The notes beneath the pieces were generated by a model that saw nothing but the letters and a program-made list of their open reading frames with translations, was not told the DNA's origin and searched no databases. DNA of 64,000 bases, taken from assembly GCA_003415625.1 (NCBI GenBank), contig PYIU01000008.1, positions 1,860,001-1,924,000 on the forward strand, read 5' to 3'. Of this stretch, positions 36,349 to 51,811 are shown piece by piece. Position numbers and translations under genes: made by a program. The stretch's first letter is position 1, and the number at the start of each line of letters is the position of its first letter. The DNA is from Aquanectria penicillioides. Its lineage: Eukaryota; Ascomycota; Sordariomycetes; Hypocreales; Nectriaceae.

Positions 36349-36374
36349 CTTAAGCCTAATCCCTTAGGCTTAAG
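36349..36374. repeat. perfect 11-bp palindrome next to the gypsy polypurine tract
   Basis: CTTAAGCCTAA (36,349-36,359) and TTAGGCTTAAG (36,364-36,374) are exact reverse complements around the loop TCCC. The palindrome lies just internal to the polypurine tract of the gypsy element. Confidence 0.85.
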
Positions 36375-39300
36375 ATTATTACTGCTTATATATATATTAT
36401 AATTGCCCTATAATTTATTTATATATATACCTAAATATTCTATAATTATTTATTAGTTCTATAGTAGTTATTTTAGGTTATATTTATATAATATTATTAT
36501 TATTATTATTCTATATTATAATAGTTTATTTTAGTTAATAGTAATCTACTATAGTATAAATTGCTTTATAATATTTAATTAATAGCTTATTATATAAACT
36601 TTAACCTTTTCTTTTTCTTTTTATATTTTATATAATAGTTTAATTTATTTATTATACCTTTATTAAACTTTTTATAATATCTTTTCTTTTTTAGGCCTCT
36701 TTAATATTAGCCTATTAAAAATAGTATTATAGCAACCCCTTTATTAATTAATTTATAGATAAAAGTCCTTATTTCTATTGCCTTTTATAAAAATATAATA
36801 ATTTTTCTTTTATCTATTATATTAATTTATAAACTGCCTAATATATAGTTTACTAAAGTATTAATTAATCTTATAATGCAATATATTATTTAATATTCTT
36901 TATTTATTTTTTATTTATTTTATTTAAATCCTTAATAAGCTTTAGCTAATTGCAGTTTAATACTAAAATTGCCTTATTAAAGCTTACTTTATTAATAAGC
37001 CTAACTTTAATAATAACCCTTTCTTATATATTAAGTATTAGCGCTTTATATATATTATTAAGTCTATTATTAATATTTAGCATTATATTTATAATGCTAT
37101 TAAAAAAGGCCCCTATTACTATACTATCTTTATTATACAATTTGCTTAATACTAACTTAAAAAAGTAGCTTTACTCTATAATCTCTTTATTTTAGATTTT
37201 TAATTTTAAGTAAGTATTCCTTTATTAATTATTTATTAATTATTTATTGCTAATTTATATTAATATTAATTTATTTTTAATAGTTTTAAATACCTTTATA
37301 ATTATCTTACTTTAATTATTTCTTTTTATACCTATAATAATAATTTACTTTATAATTTAAATTGCTTACTTAATGCCCTTTAGTATATATATAAAACTTC
37401 TATAGATATTGCTAAAAAATATAATCTATTTAAATAGCTAATTATAATAGCCCTTTATATATTAAAAGCCTTATAGCTCTATTATAAAAATTCCACTCCT
37501 TAAGTTACTATAAAGTATATTAGCTGCCCCTCTATTTATTATAAAGCAATTAATAGCCCCCTATTTAATAATATTAAGGGTTTTAGCCTTAATAATAAAA
37601 GTAATATTTCTAATAGTAAATTATCTATAGCTAGCAATATAAATAGTACCTTTATCTATACTATTAATAAGCATACTGCCTTTACTATACTTTTTATTAA
37701 GTCTATTAAGTCTTAAGGTAAGTTTATTGCTAGGCTTAAAAAGCCTATAGCCCTATTAATTGCTTGCCCTTTTATAAACATTTAGCATCTTATTTTAGCT
37801 TTAAAAACTAATACTATAATATTAGCTTATTTAAATATTCTTTTTTTATTTAATAAGGATTTATATAAGGCTTTACTACTTCCTTTTTAACCTTCTTTTA
37901 AAAGGCAGGCAGCCCTTACTATTATATTGCTAATACCTATTATTAATAGTATTATTAGGCTATTATATGCTTAATAATCTATTATACTCTCTTTAATTTT
38001 AGCTTAATTTTCTAAAAGTGCATTTAACTTTACTATTAGTAATAGTAATAATAATAATAAAAATATCTTTACTGCTATTTCTGCTTATAAAGGTAAGGGC
38101 AAGCATTTAGTAAATGCTTATTACTCTTTTAGTTTTATTATTGCTATACCTTTATTTTTTTTAGCGGTCCTAAAGCCTTTTGCTTTCTTTTTTAGCTCTA
38201 TAGTAAAAAAACCTAAGGTTGCTTTTGCATTAAAAAAGGCTAAAGTAGCTTTTATACTAAAGAAGATAAGGGCTACTTCTACTATTATAATTTATTATAG
38301 TGCTTATTAAGTGCTAAAAAAGTCTATTTAATTATTTATTAATTTTTATTAATATATTTTAATTTTTTATTTAATAGTTAATTTAAATATAGTAACCCTT
38401 AATAGTACCTTCTTTATTATTATATTATTTTACTCTTTTTGCTATATAGCAATTTATAATAGCATTAAATATAGTTTTTTAGTAAATTAATTAATAGTTA
38501 ATCTTTTAATTAATTAATTTAGTATATATTTATTAATTGCTAATTAATTATTTAGCATTATAGTTTATTATTTTATTTTTAGTAGATTTGCTTTATTTAT
38601 TTATAGTATTTATGCACTTTATTTTATATATTTATTAAATAACTTAAAGGCTTTTAAATATTATATTCTATTAGCTATTTTAATTACTTAATCTAATAGA
38701 ATTTATTTTCTTCTATTTCTTTATAAAATACTATTTTCTTAACCTTTTACTTATCTTTCTTATCTTTTAGCTTATAAAGGCTAGTTAATTATTTATTATT
38801 AACTTAATATACCTTTAATTATAGTTCTAAAAGCACTATTAAAAATACATTATGCATCCTTTAGTATTATTTTAATAGATATATCTAATATATCTATTTA
38901 CTAACTCTATTAGCTATTATAACCTTAATAAATCTTAAAGCTAGCTTTTTATTCTTAAAGTAGAAATTCTTAATAAATAGCCCTACTATATCTCCTTTTT
39001 TATACTCTTTAGGTATATAGTTCTTATTGTAATATTTAGCTTAAGACTTTACTGCCTATTGCTAGCACTTTTATACCTTATTATATATTTATTAAATAAT
39101 TATAATGCATTTTATAATGCCTTAAACTTAAGTTTTTATTTATTATAAAATATATTTTATAACCCTTAAATAATAACTATAAAGGGCTTATATTAGCAAT
39201 ATATTAATAGTGCTATATTAGCTATTATTATATATAAATTCCATTTTTAGAAGTTATACTGCCTATCTTTAGGGTAAGCCCTTAGTATATACTTATAGGT

Positions 39301-42300
39301 ACTTCTTTAGAACTTAATTAATATACTTTATTTAGCTATTTATTTAAGAATAGTATACTATAAATAGTTAATAAATAGTTGCCTACTTTTTTATTAGGTC
39401 TTTCTAAAACTAATTAATAAAGAGCTTATTCCTATTGCTTATAATGCCTTCTAAAGTATTAAATTAGCATTCTACTTATTTATAAAGTAATTTTACTAAT
39501 TGTATTGCTATAAGTAACTTTTTAATAGGGATAAATATAGCATACTTTATTATATAGTATATAATTACTAAAATTGCATTATATTCCTTATTATTAAAAT
39601 AGGCATTATTAAGCAGCCTTATAATAAAGTCTATACTTATTTCTTAAAATAAATATACTAATAATAGCAGTAATTAAAGTTGTTTATAGGGCCTATACCT
39701 TAATATATATATATTTTAGCATTATTAATATTATAATATATAGTCTTTTATATCTTCTATAATATTCTTTTAATAGAATTTTTAGCTAATAAAATTTAAG
39801 GTTTTAATAGCTTCTATATGCCCTATTTTAAGGTTATTATAATGCCTTTATAAAATCTTTATTTATAATATTTCTTAATTAAAAATTACTAATCTTCCTT
39901 TATAGAAAAGAGTACCTTATTTATTATAGTAATAGTTTCTTTTCTTTCTAGCTATTAAGTAAACCTTTATTATTTGCTATTAATAAAATTTATTATTAGC
40001 CTATAGTTTATAAATAAGGTTTTCTAGCTTATAAAATAGTTATAATAGAAATGCTATTTTGCTCTTTATAAGCTTAATTATAATTAAGTATAGAATATAT
40101 TATTTTAGTATAATAACTTTAGCTTTAAGTAATTCCTTTTAATTAGTCTTTTTTACTACTATCTATTAAGTATGCTTTAATTGCTATATAATAGCACTAC
40201 CCCCTTTTAGGCATATATAGTAATAATAGAAATAATTAAGCTTTAATAGTAACTATTTAATCTAATAGTTAAATCTAGCCTTAAAGGTAAAGGTATCTCT
40301 CTTCCTTTAACTATTATAGGCTTTACTTTTTTAAGGCTAGCTCTTATAGCTTATATATATGCCCTAGCAATTAAGGTTTTACCCTTTAAACCTATAATTA
40401 TTCTATATATATCTAGCAATAGCTTATTTACTAACTAAAGCTTTATTAATAGTATAGGGATTATATCCTAATAGAAGATTTCTTCTTATATATAATTAAA
40501 ACATTTAAACAATCTATTAGCTAAATTTAACTTTTTTAGCTAATACTATACATTAAAGTTAAAGGGTGCTAGTTAATAGACTCAATAAGCAAGCCTTCCT
40601 TAAAGGTTTTGCACTAATATAAAGACTATATCTTTTAGGGCTTTATAATCTATTAGTATTAAGAACTTTTTTAATAGTTTTAATAAATAATGGCTTTAAT
40701 ACTTTAGGCTTTCTATAATAGCTAAAAGCTTTTATTAGCCTATTGCCTAATATTATTTTATATTTAAAAGCTTTTTTAATTAATATACAATTAATCTCTA
40801 TTAGTTCTTTATTAATTAAAATAAAATGCTAGCTATTGCCTTAAAGAATATATTTATCTTTACCTTAATGTATAGAGTAGAGTTTTAGTATTATAAAATA
40901 GTTATAAAATAAAAAGCCTTTTTTAGTTCTTAAAATGCCTTTTTAGCTTTTAGGCTTTAAATAAACTTTTCTATTTTATAGCCTTTCTTACTGCCTTTTA
41001 ATATTGCTATTAGTAGGCTAATTATACTTAAGTATCTTAAGATAAATTTTCTATAGAAATTATAAAAGCCTAAAAACACCTAAACCTCTTAATATATTTA
41101 AAGTAGCTTCTATTTAATAACTACTTATACTTTACTTAACTCTATTTTTAGGCTTTCTTAAGTTATTATATACTTTAGGAACTTTACCTTTTATTAATAG
41201 AATGCATATTTAAATAGCTTAATATATAATTATACTTTATAGAGTCTTTATAGAACCTTTAATATATCCTTAATGTATTATTTCTATATTTTAAAGTATA
41301 CAATAATATTATCTAAATATACTATATAATATATATTTAGTAACTTAATAAATATTTAATAAATATATATTTAAAAAGTAGCTAATATATTAATTAAATT
41401 AAATAGTATTATTATATATTTAAAGTATTTATATTTTATTTAAAATGCAATCTTTTAGCAATTATTAAGCTTAATATAGATTTAATAATAGGCATTTTAA
41501 ATATTAATCTTTAAGATCTATTTTATATTAGCTAAGCAATTTAATAAATTCTTTATTAATAGCAATAAATAGCAGTTTTTAATAGTTATAGCATTAAGAC
41601 TTTAATAATTTATATATAGTTATAGCATTTTATTTTTCTTTAGTATAAATAATATAAAGGCTTCTGCTTTATTTATAAAAGTATTAATTTATTTATTTAC
41701 TATATTTTTAGCTATATACTCTTTTAAGGCTTTTGCCTATTAGCTATTAGTTAAATACACTAAACTATATAGTGGCTTCTTGCCCTCCTAAAGGTTAATA
41801 CTATACTCTACCCTTTTTAAAAGTAGCAGCCCTTTAGCAGCTTCCTTACTAAATATCTTTTATTTAAACTCTAGCTCTAAAGGCAATACTCCTAAAGCTA
41901 GCTTTAGCTTTTTGCTTAATTTAGCTATTAATTGCTTATTTAGCAATAGTATACTATATATATATATAATTTAAGCTTACTTTCTATTCTATAGAAGTTT
42001 TTCTATAAATACTTTTAGATTAACTAAAAATATAGGCTTATAGTTTTAAATTGCAATTTAAGTATTAATCTCTATTTCTTTTTTCTTTATAAAGGCATTA
42101 AAAAGAAGTAGGTTATTAGCCCTTTTAGGGTATAGCATTTTAATAAATATTTATTTAATTTTTTAAGAAAAACCTTTTAAATAAATCAAAAAGAATATTA
42201 ATATATATATACTACTAAAAGGAATTACTTTACCTTAAAAATCTTATAAGCTAAATGCCTTTTAATCCTTAACTAAATATAGGTTTAGCTCCTTAATTAA

Positions 42301-43868
42301 TCTTATATTAATAAAGTTAACTTATATATAGGTATCTATATTTATATAAACCTTAACTTTAATATGCCCTTAAAGGGCAATTGCCTTATCTATAATAATA
42401 TTTTTAATTAAAATTATCTTTAGTTTTAATATAGAAACTTTAGCTATAATCTTTATATCTTTTTATTTTTTAAAAAGTCCTAAGGTTCCTTAAGTATAGT
42501 ACTAATAGATTAAATCTATATATATTTTTATAATTAGGCTAGCTTTAGCTTATAGCCTTAATCCCTAAAGCCCTTTTTAAATAGCCTATAGTCTATAGCT
42601 AAATAGCTTAGCCTATTATAGTTATAATAGTATAGTTAATTTAATTTATTGCCTTTTGGCTTATTGCTATATAATTATTATTTTTATAACTTGCCTAAAG
42701 TATATAAACCCTTTAAACTATAAAAACTTATACCCCCTTTAAATAAAGGCCTTAAATAGCTCTTTAAATAAATCGCTTTTTAAAGTTTATTTAAGCTATT
42801 AAAAGAATAGCTTCTCTTATAATTCTTATTTAAAGCTTATTTATTTTCCTCTTTAATATAGGCCTATAGCCTTTCTGCCTTATAGGCTATATCCTTTAGT
42901 TTTAAAAGGTTTACTTACTTATAGTTTATCTCCTTCTTTAAAGATTTCTATAAGCTATAGTAATATTAATAGGCCCTATCCTTACTTTCTTCTTTATAGT
43001 CTAAAGTCCCTAAAGATAGATATATTGCACTTTAAGCGCAAAAGTAATCTATTAGGGACTGCTTAATAAACTATTAAAGTTTTAATAGCTTATTTTATAA
43101 TTCCCTCTTTTAAAGGTTTAAATTTATATATTTCTTTTGTATAAAATTAATAAAGTCTTACTATAAGGGGCTCTTTAGGCTCTCTTTATAATTCCTCTAT
43201 TAAGTTTATAGGCTAAAGTTAAATTTAATTATTGCCTATTATATCTTTTATATATTAATGCAGCTTAATTAAAGATTATTTATTAATTTAATAGCTTTTA
43301 TTTAATTATTAATCTTTATGCTTATTGCATTTTTTATAAGAGTTCTATAATTATAAAATAAAGGTTTTTTATAGTTCTTTTTTAAGTTTATTATAAAGCA
43401 ATTAATTAATTATTTTAGAATTTATATTTATATTAATTGCTATTTTACTATTATTAATTATTATTTAATAAGCATTTAAATAATTTATTATAAAGCCCTA
43501 CTTTATAGCTCCTTTATGCTTTATTATAAGGGTATATTATATTTATTAAACATTCCTTAATAGGTTTATTTACCTTAAGATATTAATCTTAAGTTATAGC
43601 TTAATTAATATATATAAAAGTCTATTAATGCATTCTATTTTAAACTCCTTAAAGCTTCCTTAACTATTAGCCTATTAATAGAATCTTAATTAATTAATTT
43701 TAAGGGCTATTAATATCCCCCTTTCTTTTAAAATTAAAGAGTAATTAGCTTATTAAGGTCCTATTACTAATGCATTAGCAATCCTTTAAGTTATTTATTA
43801 ATTAATTATATAGTTCCTTTTATTTTATACTGCACTAATTACCCTATAGGGTATAAAAATTAAAGAAT

Positions 43869-44061
43869 TATAAGGGTTAGTTAATTAAGGTAATATAAGA
43901 TAGGTCTTTAAATAACTTATATATTATATATAAGCTTTAACTTATTAAGCATTAGTCTATTGCTTAATAATATATCTTTTATCTAAAGTATAGCAGTATA
44001 TTTATATGGCTGTGCTTAAGAGCCCTACTATCTATTAAAGTAAGTTCTTTATCTCTTTATA
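43869..44061 (-). repeat. gypsy LTR, right copy (5' LTR in element sense)
   Basis: This 193-bp partner of the left LTR is followed directly by the target copy aatta. It is the same length as its partner, with no visible indels. Confidence 0.92.
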
Positions 44062-45287
44062 AATTAAAGTAAATAGAATCTATAATATTCTTAATTAAAT
44101 AATAAAAAAAATAAACCTTTATTATATTTAAATATATTTATTTATAATAAATAAAGGGAATAATAATAATAATATTATAAAATTCTATAATAACCTTAAA
44201 GCTATATATAGAATTAATAATATACTAAAAGAAAAATAAACTTAAAAATACTATTTTAAAGTGCTAAAATAGACTTTAAACCTTAAAATTATTTAATAAA
44301 ATTAAATTATTAATTAAAAATAGTCTATAAAGATTGCAACTATAAGAAATATTACTAAAGCCTTATACCTAAATATATAGTTTATAGACTTAAAATAATA
44401 CCTTAAAAGTTACTTTTAAATATTCCTTTAAATTACTAAAGTATAATATAAAGATACTATTAAGAAAAGTATTTATATACTAGCTGCTTTTACTTTAAGT
44501 TTTAAATATAAGATTAAGAAAAGAAAAGAGATTAAAGGAAAGCAATATAAAGCTTTAGTATAAAAGAGGAACTTTAGACTTATATTTTAAGGCTTAAACC
44601 TACCTTTTAAAAAATATTTTTATTTAAAGAGCTTATAATCTAAATAATCTAAATTAAAGAAATAAAAATAAACTCTAAAGGAAGATAATTACTATATTTT
44701 ATATAAAAAATTATATTTTAATGCTAATATCTAAAAGTATTAAATTGCATTCTTTAAAAATATATTTAAATAAATAAAAAGGCAAAAGTAAATAGATAAA
44801 AGATAGAAAATACAATTAAAAGATTAAATTAAAGTCTAAAAACTATATAAAAAGCTTAAAAAGCAAACTATATAATTAATTAAAGATTTAAATTAATAAT
44901 TAATATTATAAATTTTAATCTTAAATTTTATAGCTATTTTCCTTATTTTATATAGTAAATACCTATTATAAATCTTAATTATACTTAATTTAAGGATAAT
45001 ACTATATATTTTTAATAATAAAAAGAAATTTAAAAATCTTAAACTAGCTTTATTTAATAAAGTTATTTTTATTAAATTAAAGAACTTTTTAATCTTAAGA
45101 TATAGAAATATAAAAATTAAAGTTTAAAACCTATAAAATAAAGCTTATTTTCTTATTTTAAGGTATATTGCTTACTGCCTATAAATTAAAATAAATCTAA
45201 TCTTATTAAAAAGACTCTATTAATATAGTTATTAATAGAATTAAAGAAATAAAAATAATATTCTAAAATATAAAAATAGGCAAGCTT

Positions 45288-45511
45288 TATTAAACCCAAG
45301 GTATCCTATACATAGAGAAACACTAAAACGCACTTTAGATTATAGAAATAAAGCTTAAAATAATTAGATAAAGGTCATATAAATATAATATAGCTCTATT
45401 AGGTCTAGCGCAATCTAACCCCTCTTTTAGAGCCTAAGCAATAAAGCAAGGCTAAAAGGAACAAAAAAAAAACAAGAATATATACAATTATACAATTAAT
45501 TCAATTTAATA
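45288..45511 (+). repeat. inner copia 5' LTR
   Basis: This 224-bp copy starts tattaaacccaagg and ends caatttaata. It is preceded by the target copy agctt. Confidence 0.9.
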
Positions 45512-48500
45512 ATTAAAAGTCTTAAAGCTATATTTATTAATGTAGCTATAACTATTTAATTAAGCTCTAAAAGCAAGAAATAAACCTTATATTCTAATTC
45601 TAAACCAAATATATAAAATAACTTTAAAGATCTATATCCTTAATAACCTAAATAATTAAAAAACCTTTAAATAAAGCTATAAAGTAAAAATCACTATAGA
45701 ATAAGTTAAGAAGCTTAAAATCCTTAAGGACTCTTTTTAATTTAAAACTATTTAAATTTCTAAGCCTATAATGCTAACTGCTATAAGATACTTTATAAAA
45801 AAGAAAGCTAAGGCTAAAAGCTTAAGATTAAAGTTTGTTTAGTTAATATAAAGGGCAACTATAATAATAGAGCTGCTTTTTAAAGACTAAAAACTGCTAA
45901 AATATAAGCTTATAATATTCTACTATAATTAAAAAAAATATAAGATTAAAGTAAATAGAATCTATAATATTCTTAATTAAATAATAAAGAAAATAAGCTT
46001 TTATTATATTTAAATATATTTACCTATAATAAATAAAGGGAATAATAATAATAATATTATAAAATTCTATAATAACCTTAAAGCTATATATAAAATTAAT
46101 AATACACTAAAAGGAAAATAAGCTTAAAAATACTATTTTAAAGTGCTAAAATAGACTTTAAACCCTAAAATTATTTAATAAAACTAGATTATTAATTAAA
46201 AATAATTTATAAAGATTGTAACTATAAGAAATATTGCTAAAGCTTTATACTTAAATATATAATTTATAGACTTAAAATAATACCTTAAAAGTTACTTTTA
46301 AATATTTCTTTAAATTACTAAAGCATAATATAAAAATGCTATTAAAAAAAGTACTTATATACTAATTGCTTTTACTTTAAGTTTTAAATATAAAATTAAA
46401 AAAAGAAAAGAAACTAAAGGAAAGTAATATAAAGCTTTAATATAAAAGGGGAACTTTAAATCTATATTTTAAGGCTTAAATCTATTTTTTAAAAAATATT
46501 TTTATCTAAAGAGCTTATAACTTAAATAATTTAAATTAAAGAAATAAAAATAAACTTTAAAGGAAAATAATTACTGCATTTTATATAGAAAATTATACTT
46601 TAATGCTAATACCTAAAAGTGCTAGATTGCATTTTCTAAAAATATACTTAAGTAAATAAAAAGGCAAAAGTAAATAGATAAAAGATAGAAAATATAATTA
46701 AAAGATTAAATTAAAGTTTAAGAACTATATAAAAAGCTTAAAAAGCAAACTATATAATCAATTAAGGATTTAAACTAATAATTAATATTATAAATTTTAA
46801 TTTTAAATTCTATAGCTATTTTCCTTATTTTATATAGTAAATACCTATTATAAATCTTAATTATACTTAACTTAAAGATAATACTATATATTTTTAATAA
46901 TAAAAAGAAATTTAAAAATCTTAAATTAGCTCTATTTAATAAAGTTATTTTTACTAGATTAAAAAACCTTTTAATCTTAAAATATAAAGATATAGAAATT
47001 AAAGTTTAAAACCTATAAGGTAAAGCTTATTTTCTTATTTTAAGGCATATTGCTTACTGCCTATAAATTAAAATAAATCTAGTTTTATTAAGAAGACTCT
47101 ATTAATATAGTTATTAATAGGATTAAAGAAATAGAGATAATATTCTAAAATATAAAAGTAGGCAAGCTTTATATAAATTAAAGATTGCCTATAATTAATA
47201 TATTTTAGATTATAAGCCTATTACTTAAGAATAAAGCTTATTTATAATAAATAAACCTTATTATAATTTATAGATACTAAAATATCTATAATAAGCAAAA
47301 GCTATAAAATAGCACTATTAATTAAGTTATTTAGAATCTAAAGCATTAAAATACTTAATTAACTATACTATTAGTATAAAGATTAAAGGCCTAATAATAA
47401 TTAAATATAATATTTATAGATTAAGCAAGATAAAATACTAAAAGTATTATAAACTATAAATATAAAGCTTAATTTCTAAAGAGTAAGTTTTTTTAAATTT
47501 CTATAACTTTTAACTTAATATAATAAACCTTTCTTTATGCACTATTATAATAGACTATACATTAAGAATATATTAAAACTATTACTTTAAAAATCAAAAA
47601 GAAAAATAATTATTATTAATACTATAAAACTTTACTTAAATATTAAAAATAAAATATAGAATTAAACTTTAAGTAATAAAAATAGATAATAAGCTTTAAA
47701 AGAGCAATTTAATTTATATATAGCTAGATTAAAGAGGAATAGCAATAAAAGAAAGTGCCCTTTAAATATAGCAATAAAATAAATTAAAAGAACATTTTAA
47801 AGGGGTAGTAAAAAAGAAAATAAAAGTTCTTATAATTAAGAGTAGTCTACTAGCTAAACTATAGCTAAAGATAGTAAAAATAGCAGTATATCTACTAAAC
47901 CAAACTCTAAAATAGGGACTTAAGTGGAAAACACTATATAAAAGCTTCTTTTTATTAATTTAAAGCTTAAATAAAAATTATAAGCTATAAATTACTTACT
48001 TTAGGATAATTAATTATAAATTATTTATAATAATTAAAGACACTTAATTAAAGAAAAATTAACTTATATTTAGAATAAGCCTAAAGGCTTAAATAGATTA
48101 TCTTATAGAATATAATTCTTAAAACCTCTTTTGCATTTAGAATTTAATTATTAATTAAGTGTATATAACTTAAAATATTATCTTTAATAAAAAAGACCTC
48201 TTTTTAATAAGTAATACTAAAATAAAAGAAACTATAGGTAAAAAGACCCTTAAAGAAATACAAATATAAATAAAAGCTCTTTTTAATGCTAAATAAATTA
48301 ATTAAATAGATAATATTAATTAACTATAAAATAAGCTTTAAACCATTAAAATAAGCCTTTAAAATATAGTTAAAGACTTAAAAATTAAAAAAAAGAAAGA
48401 TATAAATAAATTGTAGATTAAAAATAAAAAATACACTTAACTATAGTTTAAACCCTTTTTAACTCTACTAAAAAGTCCAGCTTTTGCCTTTTTAGCTTTA

Positions 48501-51500
48501 GCAATAAAGCAAAAAGGAAAATACCTAATACCCTTAATACTAAATACTAGCTTATAAAGAGAATAGATTAAGCTCTATTAAGCCTTCTTTATAGAAATAA
48601 AAGCTATACTATTTAAAAAATGCAAAAATACTATTATAATTAAGGCAATATATACTAAAATTAAATATAAAAAGTATAAACTAAAATATAAGCTATAAAA
48701 AGATAAAATAGACCTTATTTAAAAGAAATAAAAACTCTATTAAAAGAACCTACCTTAAGTATTAAGTTCTTATAGAAATGTTTTTAGGCATAAGTTTAAA
48801 GCTATATTCCTAAAAGTAAAGAAAATACACTTAAAGAGTTATTAGCAAATAAAATCTTAAATTAAAATACTAAAAAGTAAAATTAAGTTTTATAACTTAT
48901 AATTTATTAACTATATATAGATTTATATATATAAGTTTAATAAATATAGATACTTATAGAAATATAAAGCTAGATTTATTATTTAAAGAGATTAATAGCA
49001 AAAGGTAAGTTCTAAAGAAATATATATTACTATACTAATAGAAAAATTATTTAAAACTCTATTTATAATTGCAATAAAGTTTAATCTTAAAATGCTATAA
49101 TTTAATATAGTAAATACATTTATAAATATAAAACTATTAATAAATATATTTATAAAATCTTTATTAAAATATAAAAAGAGTAAAAATAAAGGTTAAGTGC
49201 TATTACTTAAAAAAGCACTTTATAGACTAAAAATTATATCTCTTTTATAGTAAATAAAGCTTAAAATAATATTATAAAATATTAGTTTTAAATTAATCCC
49301 TTATAAACTATATTACTATAATAGAAATAGAGTTTTTATTTTCTTTTATATAAATAATATTATAATAATATATACTAAAAGATATAAATAAATTATAAAT
49401 AAAATAATTATAAATTTAAAGTTAAAATATAAACTAATTAATAAAGGCAAGCTATAGTAATTTCTTAAAATAAAGATTATTTAAAAATAAAATTAAAAAT
49501 TAATTTAAGTAACTTAAAACTTATACTTAAAGAAGATTTATAAATTATATACTTTAGATAAAGAAAATGCAACTTTAATAAAGAAAATAAAACTCTTTTT
49601 AAATAAGTAAATTACTAAATAAAATATAATAAACTAATATAAATAAATAATTAGCTTAATCCTTTATATAGCAGTTATTACTTAATTAAATATTGCATTT
49701 ACTATATTATATTTTATAAGATTTATAATAAATTTAAGGGAATTATATATAAAGGCAATAAACTAAATATTATATTATTTTTATATAATTTATTTTTTTA
49801 CTTTATAGCTTAAAGGCAAAAATAACTTCTTAATATATAGTAATATATCTTTTATTAATAATATATTAAATTAAAAAAGTTTATAAGTATATATAATAAA
49901 ACTTTTTAATAGATTAATTAAATAGTATATAAATAAATAAAATATAATTATAATATTAACTATAAAGGTAAAATTGCTTGCTTTCTTTTAAGCTATAAAG
50001 AAAGAACTTTATTAATAAAAACTATTTATAGAACTTAAAATTAAGCTTTAAAATTCTATTTTAAAACTTATTTATAATAATTAATAGATAATTAAATTTA
50101 TTTAAAATCCTTTTAAAAAATTAAAGATTAAGCTTAAATATATTAATATATATAATTATTAGCTAAAGCAATTTATAATAGTAAAAATAATCTTTATTTT
50201 ATATAAATAAAATATAAAATTAATAGTTAATAGTTTAATAAAGCTATTATAAAGTAAAACCTTTCTTAAGAGCTAAAAATAACTTAAATTTATAGACTTA
50301 ATAAAATATATTTAAATATAATAAAGTTAAGATTTATAAAAATATATAATTAAGGAAATACTAAAAGGCTTATAGCTTTAATATTTAATATTATAAAAAT
50401 AATAAAGAAATAAAGTATTAATATAATAAAATTTATTAATTTAATATTACTATAATAGCTATTAGCTAAAAGGCAAAATAATAAAATAAGCTATAAAATA
50501 GTAAAATAAACTTTAAAATAATTTTAATTATTTTATTTACTAAAAATAAAGGTCTTTAGTAAATAAAAAGGTATTTATAATATATTTATTTAATATAACT
50601 TTAATAGCAATATATTGCTTATTCTTTTTCTATAATATAAAAGTTAATTTTATAGTTTAAAATATAAAAATAAAGTACTAAATTAAACTCTTATCTTTTT
50701 TATAATATTATTTCCTTAAATATAATTTAAGAAAAATAGCACTATAAAAAAAGCAATAAAAGAACTATTTTATAATTTAAATTAGCAAAATAAAGTATAA
50801 AACAATAATATAAATACACTTATATAAAGTAGCAATAGCCACTAAAATTATAGCACTTATAGCACTGCCTTAAGGTATTAAAAATACTCTTAATATTTTC
50901 TATTGCTTTAGCCTATAAGGGCTAATAATAAATAAGTAAAGTAAGGCATAAGCCACTATTAAAAGGTACTATATAAAGTAAAACAATTAAATAAAGCTTA
51001 AAATTTAACTTAAAAATACTTATAGTTTAGCAGTATATTTAGCTATAGCAAAAAGTTCTTTTGCTTAAGCTATATAAATAGCTTAGGCCTATATATAACC
51101 CTACTATTAATTTATACTACTAAAATAAAGTTAGCAATATATAATTTAGTTTTAAGCTATAAAATAACTTATAGTAAGGGCAATAGAGAGTTAATAAGAA
51201 AAGGGAATAGCTTATTAAATAAATTATTACTATTATAAATAGTTAGTAAAAAAAAAGCTATAAAACCTAAAAATAAATTATAAAATTTAATTTTAAATTA
51301 TAAAATTTAATTTTAAACTGTAAAATTAATTTATAATATAGTATATATATATATATATATATATTTACTAAAATAACTATAATTAATATATATAAATTAA
51401 AGACTAAAAATACTATAAAGATATATATATAAAATTGTATTAAAGCTAAGGAAAGAAAAAAGAAAAGAAGTTTAAAATAAAGGAATAAATTGCTTTATTT

Positions 51501-51811
51501 ATAAATAAGGATCCTTTTATAGAAACAAAAAGTAAAATTAAAATAAAGTAATTTAAAGAATGCTTTCTATTATAATTTATAACTATTTTATTATTTCTAT
51601 CTATTAAATAAATAGTATTTATAAAGTAATTAAAAATGCCTATATATAATAATAAACATTAAGCAAATAATATTAATAAAAATACAATAAATATAAAAAT
51701 AAAATAAAAGCATAAAATAAAAATAGAAAGCTATAAATAAGGTATAGAATTAATAAATAAACAGTAAATAAAAAATATATTAGACCTACCTTTAGTAAAT
51801 TTAAAGGGGTA

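Larger units (their letters stand above)
36141..44061 (-). mobile_element. Ty3/gypsy LTR retrotransposon inserted in the outer copia, RIP-mutated
   Basis: This 7.9-kb element has 193-bp LTRs at 36,141-36,333 and 43,869-44,061. The target duplication aatta lies at 36,136-36,140 and 44,062-44,066. The intact target is visible in the inner copia copy near 45,955 as gatta. Orientation is minus. Next to the left LTR lies the complement of a polypurine tract (sense AGAGAAAGGGGGATAAT). On the minus strand at 41,452-41,371 the frame reads IAF, stop, IKYKYFKY and then LATF, stop. These align with the gypsy reverse-transcriptase TAFRTKYGYFEY and PATFQ blocks after RIP changes. YLDN follows at 41,319-41,308, about 17 residues later, as YLDD does in the family. 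Every frame is broken by stops. Confidence 0.92.

Noticed and set aside
36950..37168. 73-residue Leu/Ile-rich open frame inside the AT block
   Set aside because: It is chance openness in RIP-mutated gypsy sequence, on the strand opposite to the element.
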